Assembly: GCF_019458805.1 (NCBI RefSeq)
Contig: NZ_JAIBOA010000022.1
Coordinates: forward strand, 62,001 to 126,000
DNA: 64,000 nt
Source: Actinomadura parmotrematis
Lineage (GTDB): Bacteria; Actinomycetota; Actinomycetes; Streptosporangiales; Streptosporangiaceae
Direction of reading: 5' to 3'
The notes below the pieces were generated by a model that was not told the DNA's origin, made no database searches, and saw only the letters and a list, made by a program, of their open reading frames with translations. This document shows positions 7,242 through 15,772 of the stretch, in pieces; within the stretch, counting starts at the first letter, position 1; the number at the start of each line of letters is the position of its first letter. A program made the translations under genes and the position numbers.

Positions 7242-10177
7242 AGCGCCTCGCGGAGCTCGGCGGTGAGTGGGCGGTAGGCGCCGGTGTCGTCGCGGACGTA
7301 GGCGCGGCCGTCGCCGGGGCGCGGCACGCCCTCGGCGCGGAGCGGCGCGACGTCCAGGCGGTGCCCGCCGGTCACCGGGACCTCGTCCACGACCCGCACC
7401 AGGGACGGGCGGAGGCCCGGCTCGACGCGGAGCAGCGCCTCCGACAGGTCCACCGGCTTCACCTCGCCGCCCTCGCGCAGGCTGATCGCGGCGGCGGCGA
7501 GCTCGGCGGCGCCCGCCGGGACGCCGTACACCGCGACGGCGTCCACGTACGGCAGGTCGCCGAGCGCGTCGCGGATCGGGCCGGGCGGGACGATGCCCTC
7601 CTCGGTGCGGATGAGCTCGGCGTCCCGGCCGACCAGCCAGAAGTCGCCGTCCTCGTCGCGGCGGAACAGGTCGCCGGTGACGGCCCAGGCGTCCTCGGCG
7701 GCGAACACCCCGCGCACCGGGCGGGCCGCCGACGCGATCATCGCGGGGCGGATGCGGGCGAGCAGCATGCCGATCTCGCCGGGGGCGCACTCCTCGGCGA
7801 GGCCGTCCGGACCGGTCGCGAGCGCGGCGCGCTCCAGGTCGTAGCGGGCGAGCCGCACCTCGGCGCTGCCGGGCAGCGGGCGGCCGAGCGACCCGGGCTT
7901 CCGGCCGCTCAGGTTCACCAGGATCGCCTCGCCCGCGGTGGAGGCGTAGAACTCCAGCACCCGGGCGGGCGCGAACCGGTCCTCGACGCGGCGCCACAGG
8001 CCGCGCGGCATGCCCGCGCCGATGAACAGCCGCACCGCGTGGTGCCGCTCCCCCGGCTGCTCGGGCGCGTTCACCAGCGAGCGGAGCTGCGACCAGGTGT
8101 AGGACACGACGGTGACGCCGTAGCGGCGCGCCTCGTGCCAGAACGTCTCGGGGTCGTAGGACGTGGCGAGCGCGAGCCGCGCCCCGGACGCGATCGCGCC
8201 GCCGAACGTCATCAGGATCGCCGACGGGTGCTGGAGCGGGCTCACGCTGTAGACGGTGTCGGCGGGCGACAGCGACGCCGACGAGGCGGTGCCGAGCGCC
8301 GACAGCGCCCAGCGCCGGTTGGTGACGCGGCTCGCGCGCAGCCGCGCGCCGTCCCCGGTGAACAGCACGAACGCGACGTCGCCCGCGCGCCCGGGGTTCG
8401 GCCGGTACCAGCCGGGCAGCTCGACCTCGTCGGGGTCGATCCGCTCCATGTCCACGAGCCCGAGTTCCGACAGCTTCCGGTCGGCGCCGCCCCCGCCCAG
8501 CAGATAAGCCTCGACGCCGTCGGCCGACGCGGCGCACTCGGCGTTCTCCGGGTCGGCGACGACCTTGCGGACCTTGGTGAGGGCGAGCTCCCCCGCCAGG
8601 TCGCCGTCCGGGCGGAGCAGCACCGCGACGGCGCCGAGGCGGCTGATCGCCGCGACGAGCGCGAGCGCCGACGGCCGGGTGTTCATCAGCACCCCGACCT
8701 CGTCGCCCTGCCGGACGCCGATGCGCACGAGCCCCTTGACGATCGCGTCGATGCGCCGCTCGCCCTGCGTGTAGGTGTGCGCGCGGCCCTGCCAGAGGAA
8801 GAACACCTCGGCGGGCCGCTGCCGGGCCTGCTCCTCCAGCAGCAGCCCGAGCGACATGCGGGTGTTGGAGTGGATGCGCTCCAGCCGCGCGAGCCGCGGC
8901 AGGTTCTGCGTCGCCTCGCGGGCGATGGCCTGGGTGCCGCGCAGCACCGACGCCGCCGTCCCGGCCGCCGAGCGCGCCGCGCTCGACCCGATGCCGAGGG
9001 CGAGCTGCAGCCCGTAGCCGGGCAGCCCGCCCGGCAGGGCCGCGGGCGCGGTCTCCAGGTCGCCGGCCACCCGGCCGACGATCTCGGGGAGCTGCCCGTC
9101 GCCGTCGCGCCAGCGCGCCCACCCCGCCACCGCGGGCCAGGTCTGCGCCATCGCCAGCGACCCGACGACGAGGCCGAAGTGCCCGGCGCGGAGCGCGGCC
9201 TCGTACACCTGCGCGCCCGGTGCGGCCCGCCGGATGCCGCGCACCATGACCGGCGAGGCGATCTCGTCGACCTCGCCGACGAACGTCAGCACCGGGCAGG
9301 TGATGTCGGCGAGGGTGACGAGGCGGTCGCCGATGACGAACCCGCCGGTCAGCATCCGGTTGTGCTGGATGAACTGGCGGATGAACTCGGCGAGCGCGGG
9401 GCCCGGCCACGACACCCAGCCCTCGCGCTCCAGGAACCGGCGCTGCCGCTCGCGCGGCGCGAGCCGCTCGCGGTCGTGCAGCGCGAGCACGAACTCGACG
9501 CGGCTGCGCACCGACTTCACCGGGCTGAGGAGCTGGAACCCGGTGCGCGTCACCCAGCCGGGGACGGCGAAGCCGCCGAGCAGCGCGTCCGGGATGCGCT
9601 CGGCGACGTCCCCGGCGAGCCAGGACGGCAGCCCGAACGGCAGGCCGACGCTCGTGTCGGCGGGGCTGCCGAACGTCACCAGCGACGCGACGCCCGCGCT
9701 GCGCCGGTAGGCGGCGGCCTGGTAGACGAACATGCCGCCCTGCGAGTAGCCGGCGAGGTGCACGTCCCGGCCGGTCGCCGCGCGCACCCGGTCCACCGCG
9801 TCGCTGACGGCGAGGACGTGGTCGCTGACGGTCCGCGCCAGGCCGCCGGGCTCGCGCTCGGGCGCGCCGAAGTCGACCACCCACGGGTCGACGCCGCGCC
9901 GGTGCAGCTCGGCGACGGCGCTCACCCGCGAGGAGATGTCGTACACCTCCGCGCTGATCATCAGCGGCGGGACCAGGACCATCGGCGGGCGGTCGCCCGG
10001 CGCAGCGTCCGGGAAGTAGTGCCGCAGCCGGTACACCCGCTGCTCGGTCACCACCTCGTGGGGCGTGGCGTCGTCGCCGGTGTCCAGGCCGCCGAAGCGC
10101 GCCACCTCCAGCGCGTTCTGGGCGGTGGAGCCCAGGCGGGAGCCGAGGCGCCACAGGGCTTTCGTTACGGGGGGCAT
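7238..10177 (-). CDS. Alpha/beta-hydrolase (PhaC-like) fused to acyl-CoA-synthetase-like domain
   Basis: A 979-residue two-domain protein. Residues about 30-370 are an alpha/beta hydrolase of the PHA-synthase/lipase type, with the nucleophile elbow GYSQGG (Ser145) and a late GHFGLVVG His motif. Residues about 450-960 have the ANL-superfamily fold (THTYTQGERRIDAIVKGLVR start, VSYTWSQL, EFYASTAGEAILV, AVTGDLFRRD). However, the phosphate-binding A3 motif is FTGDGARLRAS, not TSGTTGxPKG, and the terminal Lys motif is replaced by VTGGHRLD. The second half may therefore not adenylate acids in the usual way. It lies downstream of the acyl-AMP ligase on the same strand, beyond a terminator. Likely role: fatty acid or lipid handling. 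Confidence 0.85.
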   Translation of the reverse strand: MPPVTKALWRLGSRLGSTAQNALEVARFGGLDTGDDATPHEVVTEQRVYRLRHYFPDAAPGDRPPMVLVPPLMISAEVYDISSRVSAVAELHRRGVDPWVVDFGAPEREPGGLARTVSDHVLAVSDAVDRVRAATGRDVHLAGYSQGGMFVYQAAAYRRSAGVASLVTFGSPADTSVGLPFGLPSWLAGDVAERIPDALLGGFAVPGWVTRTGFQLLSPVKSVRSRVEFVLALHDRERLAPRERQRRFLEREGWVSWPGPALAEFIRQFIQHNRMLTGGFVIGDRLVTLADITCPVLTFVGEVDEIASPVMVRGIRRAAPGAQVYEAALRAGHFGLVVGSLAMAQTWPAVAGWARWRDGDGQLPEIVGRVAGDLETAPAALPGGLPGYGLQLALGIGSSAARSAAGTAASVLRGTQAIAREATQNLPRLARLERIHSNTRMSLGLLLEEQARQRPAEVFFLWQGRAHTYTQGERRIDAIVKGLVRIGVRQGDEVGVLMNTRPSALALVAAISRLGAVAVLLRPDGDLAGELALTKVRKVVADPENAECAASADGVEAYLLGGGGADRKLSELGLVDMERIDPDEVELPGWYRPNPGRAGDVAFVLFTGDGARLRASRVTNRRWALSALGTASSASLSPADTVYSVSPLQHPSAILMTFGGAIASGARLALATSYDPETFWHEARRYGVTVVSYTWSQLRSLVNAPEQPGERHHAVRLFIGAGMPRGLWRRVEDRFAPARVLEFYASTAGEAILVNLSGRKPGSLGRPLPGSAEVRLARYDLERAALATGPDGLAEECAPGEIGMLLARIRPAMIASAARPVRGVFAAEDAWAVTGDLFRRDEDGDFWLVGRDAELIRTEEGIVPPGPIRDALGDLPYVDAVAVYGVPAGAAELAAAAISLREGGEVKPVDLSEALLRVEPGLRPSLVRVVDEVPVTGGHRLDVAPLRAEGVPRPGDGRAYVRDDTGAYRPLTAELREAL

Positions 10178-10275
10178 CGTCGACCTCTCAGCGCGTCAAC
10201 GACATCGTGTCCAAGAACGTCCGGATTATCAATCAGGACACTGACAAAGTGCGGCGTTCCCGGTCAGAGAGGGTG

Positions 10276-10320
10276 GGACGCCCGCCCGCGCCGAGGGGGG
10301 TGGTGCGCGGGCGGGCGTCC
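10276..10320 (-). terminator. Hairpin after the acyl-AMP ligase
   Basis: Perfect 16-bp inverted repeat (10276-10291 with 10305-10320) with a 13-base loop, beginning 11 bases after the stop of the acyl-AMP ligase read on the minus strand. It should separate that gene from the fused hydrolase gene downstream. Confidence 0.7.
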
Positions 10321-10331
10321 TCCGGGGGTGG

Positions 10332-11999
10332 CTACTCCACCGGGCGGGCGCCGGCCATCCGGCCCGCCTGGTACTGCTCCCACATGTAGCGGCGGCGCGG
10401 CTTGCCGCTGGAGGTGCGCTGGATGAGGCCGTGCCCGACGACGAGCGTCACCTCGACGTCCTCGCCGACGCGGCGGCGCAGCACCTCGCGGACCTCCTCG
10501 GCCCACGGGGCGTCGTTGGTCTCGGCGAACAGCGCGAGGCCCTTCTGCCCGGCGCCGGGCACCGCGACGACGGTGAGGCGGCCCTTGCCGAGGCGGGTGA
10601 CCTCGGCGAGCTTGGCCTCCAGGTCCTCGACGTAGACCGAGCGGCCGCGGACCTTGATGCTGTCGCCCATCCGGCCGAGGACGAACAGCTGGCCCTCGTG
10701 GAAGAACCCGGCGTCGCCGGTGTAGACGGCCCAGCCCTCGCCGGCCGGGTCGGTCCCGAAGCGGGTGGACTTGCCCTCGGCGCCGGCGTAGTAGCCCTGG
10801 CAGGCCGACGCGCCGCCGACGACGATCTCGCCGAGGCGGCCGGGCTCCAGGACGGTGCCGTCGTCGTCGACGATCCAGACCGGGACGTCCTCCTCCGGGG
10901 TGCCGCACCCGACGATCCAGCCGGACTTGGCGCCGAGGGACTCCGGGCCGAGCGAGTGCTGCTCCAGGATGCGGACGGGCTCGCCGAACGCCAGCGACTC
11001 GCCGTCGGGGCGGATCGCGACGGGCGGCCGCTGCGCGTGGTCCATGGTGACGAGCAGGGTCGTCTCGGCCATGCCGTAGCCGGGCTTGAACGTCTTGCGG
11101 TCGAACCCGAACGGCTCCAGGAGCTGCGCGAAGGTCTCCAGCGAGTGCGGGTCGATCGGCTCGGCGCCCGCCAGCGCCATCTTCCAGCCGGACAGGTCGA
11201 TGCCCTCCAGCTGCTCGGGCTTCACCTTGCGGGCGGTGTAGGCGAACGCGAACGGCGGCGCGGCGGTGTGCCGGGCCTCGGCGAAGCAGCGGATCCAGCT
11301 CGCGGGGTCGCGGATGAAGTGGTCGGGGCGCATCAGCCGCAGCTCGCCCTGGCGGGCGATGGGGGTGATGAACGCGCCGATCAGGCCCATGTCGTGGTAG
11401 AGCGGCAGCCAGGACGCGACGACGTCGCCGTCCTCGTAGCCGGCCATGCGGGCGATGAGCTCGCAGTTGGCCTCCAGGTTCTCCCAGGTGACCATGACGC
11501 CGCGGGGGGCGCCGGAGGACCCGGAGGTGAACTGGAGCAGCGCGAGCTCGCCGGCCGGCCGCACGTCGGCCTCGGCGTCGGCGAGGCGCGGCTCGCGCGG
11601 CCCGCCCGCCAGCCCGGCGTCGGTCATGGCCCGCTGCACCAGGTCGGTGAGCCCGGCGGAGGCGATCGTCAGGACCGGCTTGGCCTGCCGCAGGATCGCC
11701 GCGACGTGCGCGACGTAGTCGTCGCCGTTCTGGAACAGCGGCGGGGTGATGAGGCAGACGGTGCCGCCCGCCGCCCAGACGCCGAAGTAGGTCTCGATGC
11801 AGGTGAAGTCGGTGGGCAGCACGACGCACACGACGTCGCCGGGACGCACGCCGTCCTCGATCAGCGTGGCGGCCGACCGCCGGGCGGCGGAGGCGAGCGC
11901 TCCGTAGTCGCGGAACTCCCAGGACCCGTCGTCGGCGGCCAAGCGGACGCCGCGTCCGGTGTTCGGCTTGTCCAGCCAGTCCCGAAGCGCAGTTGCCAT
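10332..11999 (-). CDS. Fatty acyl-AMP ligase (FAAL-like)
   Basis: ANL-superfamily ligase of 555 residues that activates a fatty acid as acyl-AMP, typically for transfer to a carrier protein. The A3 phosphate loop is FTSGSSGAPRGVM; SWLPLYHDMGLIG and the GYGMAETTLLVTM segment are typical of the FAAL/FadD32 group, and the catalytic Lys motif near the C-terminus is RTSSGKPRRRYMW. I cannot tell FAAL from FACL by the insertion motif alone, but the LPLYHDMG wording favours FAAL. No PKS or acyl carrier protein gene is adjacent, so the acceptor is not in this window. ATG at 11999 is followed by MATALRDWLD. Confidence 0.88.
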   Translation of the reverse strand: MATALRDWLDKPNTGRGVRLAADDGSWEFRDYGALASAARRSAATLIEDGVRPGDVVCVVLPTDFTCIETYFGVWAAGGTVCLITPPLFQNGDDYVAHVAAILRQAKPVLTIASAGLTDLVQRAMTDAGLAGGPREPRLADAEADVRPAGELALLQFTSGSSGAPRGVMVTWENLEANCELIARMAGYEDGDVVASWLPLYHDMGLIGAFITPIARQGELRLMRPDHFIRDPASWIRCFAEARHTAAPPFAFAYTARKVKPEQLEGIDLSGWKMALAGAEPIDPHSLETFAQLLEPFGFDRKTFKPGYGMAETTLLVTMDHAQRPPVAIRPDGESLAFGEPVRILEQHSLGPESLGAKSGWIVGCGTPEEDVPVWIVDDDGTVLEPGRLGEIVVGGASACQGYYAGAEGKSTRFGTDPAGEGWAVYTGDAGFFHEGQLFVLGRMGDSIKVRGRSVYVEDLEAKLAEVTRLGKGRLTVVAVPGAGQKGLALFAETNDAPWAEEVREVLRRRVGEDVEVTLVVGHGLIQRTSSGKPRRRYMWEQYQAGRMAGARPVE

Positions 12000-12025
12000 C
12001 GTGTTCCCTTCACACCGTGCTCACC

Positions 12026-12039
12026 GTCACACACGTGAC
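12026..12039. promoter_or_regulatory. Inverted repeat upstream of the acyl-AMP ligase
   Basis: GTCACACACGTGAC is a GTCAC-N4-GTGAC dyad 27-40 bases upstream of the ligase start at 11999, in the place of a promoter or operator. No regulator gene is adjacent. Role inferred from position only. Confidence 0.3.
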
Positions 12040-12112
12040 TAGTGGGTAACTTCACCAGTGGCCCGGCATTCCCGTCAACCAGGACATGAAGCTACAAGCA
12101 CGGGGGAACAGC

Positions 12113-12472
12113 TCAAGCCGCCCGCTGCCGCCGGACGCCGAGGGCGGCGAGGCGCCAGCCGAGCAGCGCGAGGCCGAGGAACAGGCAGGCGACGATCACG
12201 AAGGCGACCGCGACGCCCTGCCCGGAGACGGCCCGCAGTGCCATCCCGCCGGCGACGGTGGCGGCCCACACCCCCGCCCCCACGGGCCAGACCGCCAGCG
12301 GCCGCCGCCAGGCCCGGGTGACCCCCCACCCGGCGGCGAGCCCGGCGAGGAAGGGCCAGGCGGTCCCGAGGAACCCGGTGACGCTGCCCGCCTCGTCGTG
12401 GCTGGCCCGCCCGATCCCGACGAACACCAGCACGCACAGCACGTCCGCAACAGCCGCGACCCGGTTCCCCAT
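12113..12472 (-). CDS. DUF3054 family membrane protein
   Basis: A 119-residue integral membrane protein with about four membrane segments. It has the family signature RASHDEAGSVTGFLGTAWPF near residues 22-41, followed by LAGLAAGWGVTRAW and a C-terminal hydrophobic segment (VAFVIVACLFLGLALLGW) ending in a basic tail. I started it at ATG 12472 (MGNRVAAVAD); the open frame continues further upstream through the repeat region, but that part is low-complexity read-through. Function of the family is unknown. Confidence 0.85.
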   Translation of the reverse strand: MGNRVAAVADVLCVLVFVGIGRASHDEAGSVTGFLGTAWPFLAGLAAGWGVTRAWRRPLAVWPVGAGVWAATVAGGMALRAVSGQGVAVAFVIVACLFLGLALLGWRLAALGVRRQRAA

Positions 12473-12516
12473 GCCCCCAGGATAGGGAGCCCCCCGCACG
12501 CCCCCACCCCGCCCCG

Positions 12517-12618
12517 ACCACAGCGGGTGAACCAAAGCCGGCAAGCAAAGCTCCGCGCGGCCCCCAGCCCCGCACGGGTGAGCCTCAGCCGATGAAGTCA
12601 AGGTCCGCACAGACCCAG
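12517..12618. repeat. 51-bp tandem repeat, two copies (locus A)
   Basis: Two imperfect copies of a 51-bp unit, beginning at about 12517 and 12568, with the core CGGGTGA-CC then AAAGC or CAGCC and GGTCCGC-type end. The same unit occurs three times at 20594-20746. The 51-bp period equals 17 codons, so all frames stay open and give a false repetitive protein on the minus strand. Lies downstream of the first initiator tRNA. Confidence 0.8.
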
Positions 12619-12627
12619 GCCACCGCA

Positions 12628-12666
12628 GGGGGTCCGGGGGATTCCCCCGGTCCGGGGGTCTGGGGG
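12628..12666 (+). repeat. Four G5 runs, possible G-quadruplex (locus A)
   Basis: G runs of five at 12628-12632, 12636-12640, 12654-12658 and 12662-12666, with a C5 run between the second and third that can instead pair as a short hairpin. Repeated at 20756-20794. Structure in vivo is not known. Confidence 0.5.
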
Positions 12667-12680
12667 TCGCCCCCCAGGGG

Positions 12681-12724
12681 AAAAGCAAAGACGCCTGGAA
12701 GAAGCGCAAGCTTCGACCAGGCGT
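12681..12724 (-). terminator. Terminator of initiator tRNA gene A
   Basis: Read on the minus strand: 8-bp stem (12717-12724 with 12691-12698) enclosing an inner 5-bp stem with GCAA-type loop, then a T-rich tail CTTTGCTTTT. It starts two bases after the tRNA CCA end. Confidence 0.75.
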
Positions 12725-12726
12725 AT

Positions 12727-12803
12727 TGGTAGCGGGGGCAGGATTTGAACCTGCGACCTCTGGGTTATGAGCCCAGCGAGCTACCGAACTGCTCCACCCC
12801 GCG
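12727..12803 (-). tRNA. Initiator tRNA-fMet (CAT), copy A
   Basis: 77 nt including an encoded CCA. The anticodon CAT is the complement of 12767-12769. The anticodon stem has the three G-C pairs (GGG/CCC) next to the loop and position 1 is C facing U72, so the 1-72 pair is unpaired; both are initiator marks (E. coli has C1-A72). The T-loop carries GGTTCAAATCC. A second identical copy lies at 20856-20932 in the same orientation. Confidence 0.95.
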
Positions 12804-12864
12804 GCGATGTCTCAACTGTATGAGGTGGCGGGGCGCTACGCAAACTCATTAGGTTGGCGCGCTG

Positions 12865-13821
12865 ATGAGGAGACGTGGGCGGTGGGTGCGGGCGGGTGCG
12901 GTGCTGGTGGCGGCCGGGGTGGTGTGCGGGTGCGGGGGGAGGGCGCCGGCGGCCGGCGGGGTGGTGATCGAGCCGGGCGAGTTGCTGTTCCGTAACGCGC
13001 GGGCAGGTGCGGGGAACGGCATGGTGGCGTCGAGCGCGGTCGGGGCGCCGGACGGGCCGCGGCGGGTGGGCTCCCTGAACTGCGTGCGGGTGTACGCGGC
13101 CGCTGGGACGGGTGTGTGCCTGACGATGCGGCGCGGGGGGACGCCGGTGACGGACCTGGTGGTGTTCGACCGCTCGCTGCGCGAGAAGCAGCGGGTGCCG
13201 ATCACGGGGTTGCCGAGCCGGGCGCGGGTGTCGCCGAGCGGGCGGATGGTGTCGTGGACGGTGTTCGTCACCGGTGACGCGTACACGGGCCGGGGCATGT
13301 CGACGCGCACGGGCGTGCTGGACACGAGGACGGGCGCGACGCTGTCGTCGCTGGAGTCGTTCAAGCTGATCCGCGACGGGGCGCCGGACCGGTCGGCGGA
13401 TCTCAACTACTGGGGCGTGACGTTCGCGGCCGACGACGACCGGTTCTACGCGACGGCGAAGACGCGCGGCGTCGCGTACCTGGTGGTGGGGCGGATGTCG
13501 GGGCGGTCGATGCGGGCGCTCCGCGCGAACGCCGAGTGCCCGTCGCTGTCGCCGGACGGGACGCGGCTCGCGTTCAAGAAGGCGACGGGGGTGCGGTCGC
13601 GGCCGTGGCGGCTGCACGTCCTCGATCTGGGGACGATGCGGGAGACGGCGCTCGCCGAGCGGGCGAGCGTCGACGACCAGGCGGCGTGGCTGGACGATCG
13701 GACGGTCATGTACGGGCGGGCGGACGGGACCTCGACCGACGTGTGGGCGGTCCCGGCGGACGGGTCGGGCGCTCCGCGCAAGCTGATCGCGGACGCCTTC
13801 TCCCCCGCCGTGGTGCGCTGA
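12865..13821 (+). CDS. Putative lipoprotein with TolB/PD40-type beta-propeller
   Basis: A 318-residue protein. The N-terminus (basic start, hydrophobic AGAVLVAAGVVCGCGG) is a signal sequence ending in a lipobox-like VCGC, so a diacylated exported lipoprotein is likely. The remainder is beta-rich with PD40/TolB-like blades: ARVSPSGRMVSWTVF, CPSLSPDGTRLAFKKATG, DDQAAWLDDRTVMYGRADG and a C-terminal DVWAVPADGSGAPRKLI. Such proteins bind partners at the cell surface; no partner is obvious here. It lies 61 bp from the initiator tRNA, divergent from it. Confidence 0.8.
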   Translation: MRRRGRWVRAGAVLVAAGVVCGCGGRAPAAGGVVIEPGELLFRNARAGAGNGMVASSAVGAPDGPRRVGSLNCVRVYAAAGTGVCLTMRRGGTPVTDLVVFDRSLREKQRVPITGLPSRARVSPSGRMVSWTVFVTGDAYTGRGMSTRTGVLDTRTGATLSSLESFKLIRDGAPDRSADLNYWGVTFAADDDRFYATAKTRGVAYLVVGRMSGRSMRALRANAECPSLSPDGTRLAFKKATGVRSRPWRLHVLDLGTMRETALAERASVDDQAAWLDDRTVMYGRADGTSTDVWAVPADGSGAPRKLIADAFSPAVVR

Positions 13822-13848
13822 CGCCGCGGGCCGCGCCCGCCGCGCGCG

Positions 13849-14463
13849 TCAGGCCGGCCAGGGCGTGGGCGCGCGCAGGGCGGCGGCGAGCATGGCGGTG
13901 AGCTCGGCGGTGTAGGCGTCGTGCGGCAGCAGCGGCGCGCTCTGGGCGGTGCGGTCGGCGAGCGCGGCGGTGAGGAACGCGATGAGCGCCGCCATCCGCT
14001 CCAGCGCGACCGGTTCGGGCAGCCGGGCGGTGAGGTGCTTCTCCAGCAGGTCGAGCTGGCGGGCGAGCGCCGTCCCGGCGACCGGTTCGGGGAGGGCGTG
14101 GCGGCGCACGCCGGCGAGGCCCGCCACCTGCGCGACGATCCGCAGGAAGTCGCGGCCCTCCTCGCTGCGCGCCTCGTCGGCGAGGGGCCGCACGATCGCG
14201 GCGACGAGGGCGTCGAGGTCGGTGCCGTCCAGATCGGCGAGGTCGCGGGCGCGGGCCGGTTCCATGCGGGCGACGCCGGCGCGCAGGATGGCGGCGAGCA
14301 GCCCCTGCCGCGACCCGAAGTGGTAGGTGACGGCCGAGTCGTTGGCCTGCCCGGCGAGCGCGACGATGTCGCGGGTGCGGGCGGCGTCGATGCCCTGCTC
14401 GGCGAACAGCCGCGCGCCGGCCCGCAGCAGGCTGGCGCGGGTGGCCCTTGCGTCTCTCGGCAC
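13849..14463 (-). CDS. TetR family regulator divergent from P450
   Basis: A 204-residue repressor. Residues about 9-55 form the TetR HTH (LLRAGARLFAEQGIDAARTR, then QANDSAVTYHFGSRQGLLAA), and the C-terminal half looks like the TetR_C family with dimer helices (LEKHLTARLP...LERMAALIAFLTAALADR). It is 44 bp from the divergent P450 start, with a dyad in between, so it very likely controls that P450 and itself. The inducer is unknown. Confidence 0.93.
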   Translation of the reverse strand: MPRDARATRASLLRAGARLFAEQGIDAARTRDIVALAGQANDSAVTYHFGSRQGLLAAILRAGVARMEPARARDLADLDGTDLDALVAAIVRPLADEARSEEGRDFLRIVAQVAGLAGVRRHALPEPVAGTALARQLDLLEKHLTARLPEPVALERMAALIAFLTAALADRTAQSAPLLPHDAYTAELTAMLAAALRAPTPWPA

Positions 14464-14474
14464 GCCGGTGATAC

Positions 14475-14489
14475 TAACAGGGCACGTTA
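14475..14489. promoter_or_regulatory. Candidate operator between TetR and P450 genes
   Basis: TAACAGGGCACGTTA: TAAC/GTTA ends with a partly symmetric centre, inside the 44-bp divergent spacer and just ahead of the P450 ribosome binding site (GGAGG, 14494-14498). Binding by the adjacent TetR protein is inferred. Confidence 0.45.
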
Positions 14490-14507
14490 TTAACGGAGGT
14501 CGTCACT

Positions 14508-15722
14508 ATGTACGATCCGTTCGATCCGGCGTTCCAGGCCGACCCCTACCCCGTCTACCGGCGCCTCCGCGACGAGGACCCCGTCCACCGCCACGACGGC
14601 GCCCCCGCCTACTGGGCGCTGTCGCGCTTCGCCGACATCTGGGACGCGGTCCGCGACACCGCGACGTTCTCGTCCGCGCAGGGCCTCACCTTCTACCCGG
14701 ACGAGATCGGCGAGCTCGGCCTCGCCCCGACGATCGTCATGCTCGACCCGCCCCGCCACACCCGGCTGCGCCGCCTGATCAGCTCGGGGTTCACGCCGCG
14801 CCGGGTCGCCGCGCTGGAGGACCGGCTGCGCGCGTTCGTCCGCGACCGGATCGCCGCGATGGAGCGCACCGCCGCCGACGGCGGCACCCCCGACCTGCAC
14901 CTGGACTTCTCCTCGCCGCTGCCGACGTTCGTCGTCGCGCACCTGCTCGGCGTCCCCGAGGCCGACCGGCACCGGTTCGGGCCGTGGGTGTCGGCGCTCA
15001 CCACCTTCCAGGACGACGGCTTCGACGCCCGCGCGCTCACCTCGGGCCCCGGCGTCGCGGCGATCGCCGAGATGTTCGGCTACTTCAGCGAGCTGATCCC
15101 GGCCCGCCGCGCCGACCCCGGCGACGACCTGATCAGCGCGCTGACGGCCGCCGAGGCGGACGGCGAGCGGCTCACCGACTGGGACGTCCTCGGCTTCGTC
15201 TTCGTCATGATCGCCGGCGGCAACGACACCACCGGCAACCTGATCTCGCACGGCGTCGCGCTGCTGGACGGCGACCACGCCCAGCGCGAGCGGCTCGCCG
15301 CCGACCCGTCCCTCATCCCGAACGCGCTGCTGGAGTTCCTGCGCCTGGAGGGCTCGGTGCAGTCCCTCGGCCGCACCACCACGCGTCCCGTCGTGCTGCA
15401 CGGCGTGGAGATCCCGGCGGGCGAGAAGGTGATGATGCTCTACGGCTCGGCCAACCGCGACGAGCGCGAGTTCGGCCCGGAAGCCGACCGCCTCGACGTC
15501 ACCCGCGACATCCCCCGCCACCTGGGCTTCGCGACGGGCCCGCACTTCTGCATCGGCTCCCACCTCGCCAAGCTCCAGGCCCGCGTCGCCTTCGAGGAGC
15601 TCCTCCGCGCCCACCCCCGCGTCGGCGTCGACCTCGACCGCGCCGAACGCATCGCCTCCCCCTTCACCCGAGGCTGGAGGACCCTCCCCGCGACGGGGAT
15701 GGGGACGGGCCGCCGCCGCTGA
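14508..15722 (+). CDS. Cytochrome P450
   Basis: A 404-residue class I bacterial P450. I-helix motif MIAGGNDTTG, ExxR in the LEFLRLEG segment, ERDXR-type AANRDEREFGPEADRLDV and the heme loop FATGPHFCIG are all present. Strong GGAGG ribosome binding site 9 bases before ATG 14508. The first residues MYDPFDPAFQADPYPVYRRL are typical of soluble actinobacterial P450s. Expression is probably set by the divergent TetR. No ferredoxin gene is adjacent. Ends inside a terminator hairpin. Substrate unknown. Confidence 0.94.
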   Translation: MYDPFDPAFQADPYPVYRRLRDEDPVHRHDGAPAYWALSRFADIWDAVRDTATFSSAQGLTFYPDEIGELGLAPTIVMLDPPRHTRLRRLISSGFTPRRVAALEDRLRAFVRDRIAAMERTAADGGTPDLHLDFSSPLPTFVVAHLLGVPEADRHRFGPWVSALTTFQDDGFDARALTSGPGVAAIAEMFGYFSELIPARRADPGDDLISALTAAEADGERLTDWDVLGFVFVMIAGGNDTTGNLISHGVALLDGDHAQRERLAADPSLIPNALLEFLRLEGSVQSLGRTTTRPVVLHGVEIPAGEKVMMLYGSANRDEREFGPEADRLDVTRDIPRHLGFATGPHFCIGSHLAKLQARVAFEELLRAHPRVGVDLDRAERIASPFTRGWRTLPATGMGTGRRR

Positions 15723-15746
15723 GACCGTTCAGCGGGGGCGGCCCGT
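15705..15746 (+). terminator. Hairpin overlapping the P450 stop
   Basis: 18-base arms (15705-15722 with 15729-15746) with one mismatch and a 6-base loop. The left arm includes the TGA stop of the P450 gene. It can serve both this gene and the opposing pruA, whose stop is at 15773. Confidence 0.65.
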
Positions 15747-15772
15747 GTTCAGGCGGGGGGTTCGGGCGGGCG

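Noticed and set aside
10200..10260. Promoter for the fused hydrolase gene (AT-richer stretch GGATTATCAATC)
   Set aside because: No -10/-35 pair with acceptable spacing could be fixed; left unassigned.
12473..12709. Upstream extension of the DUF3054 frame through the repeats
   Set aside because: The extension is read from the 51-bp repeat and G-run block; the family begins at the ATG at 12472.
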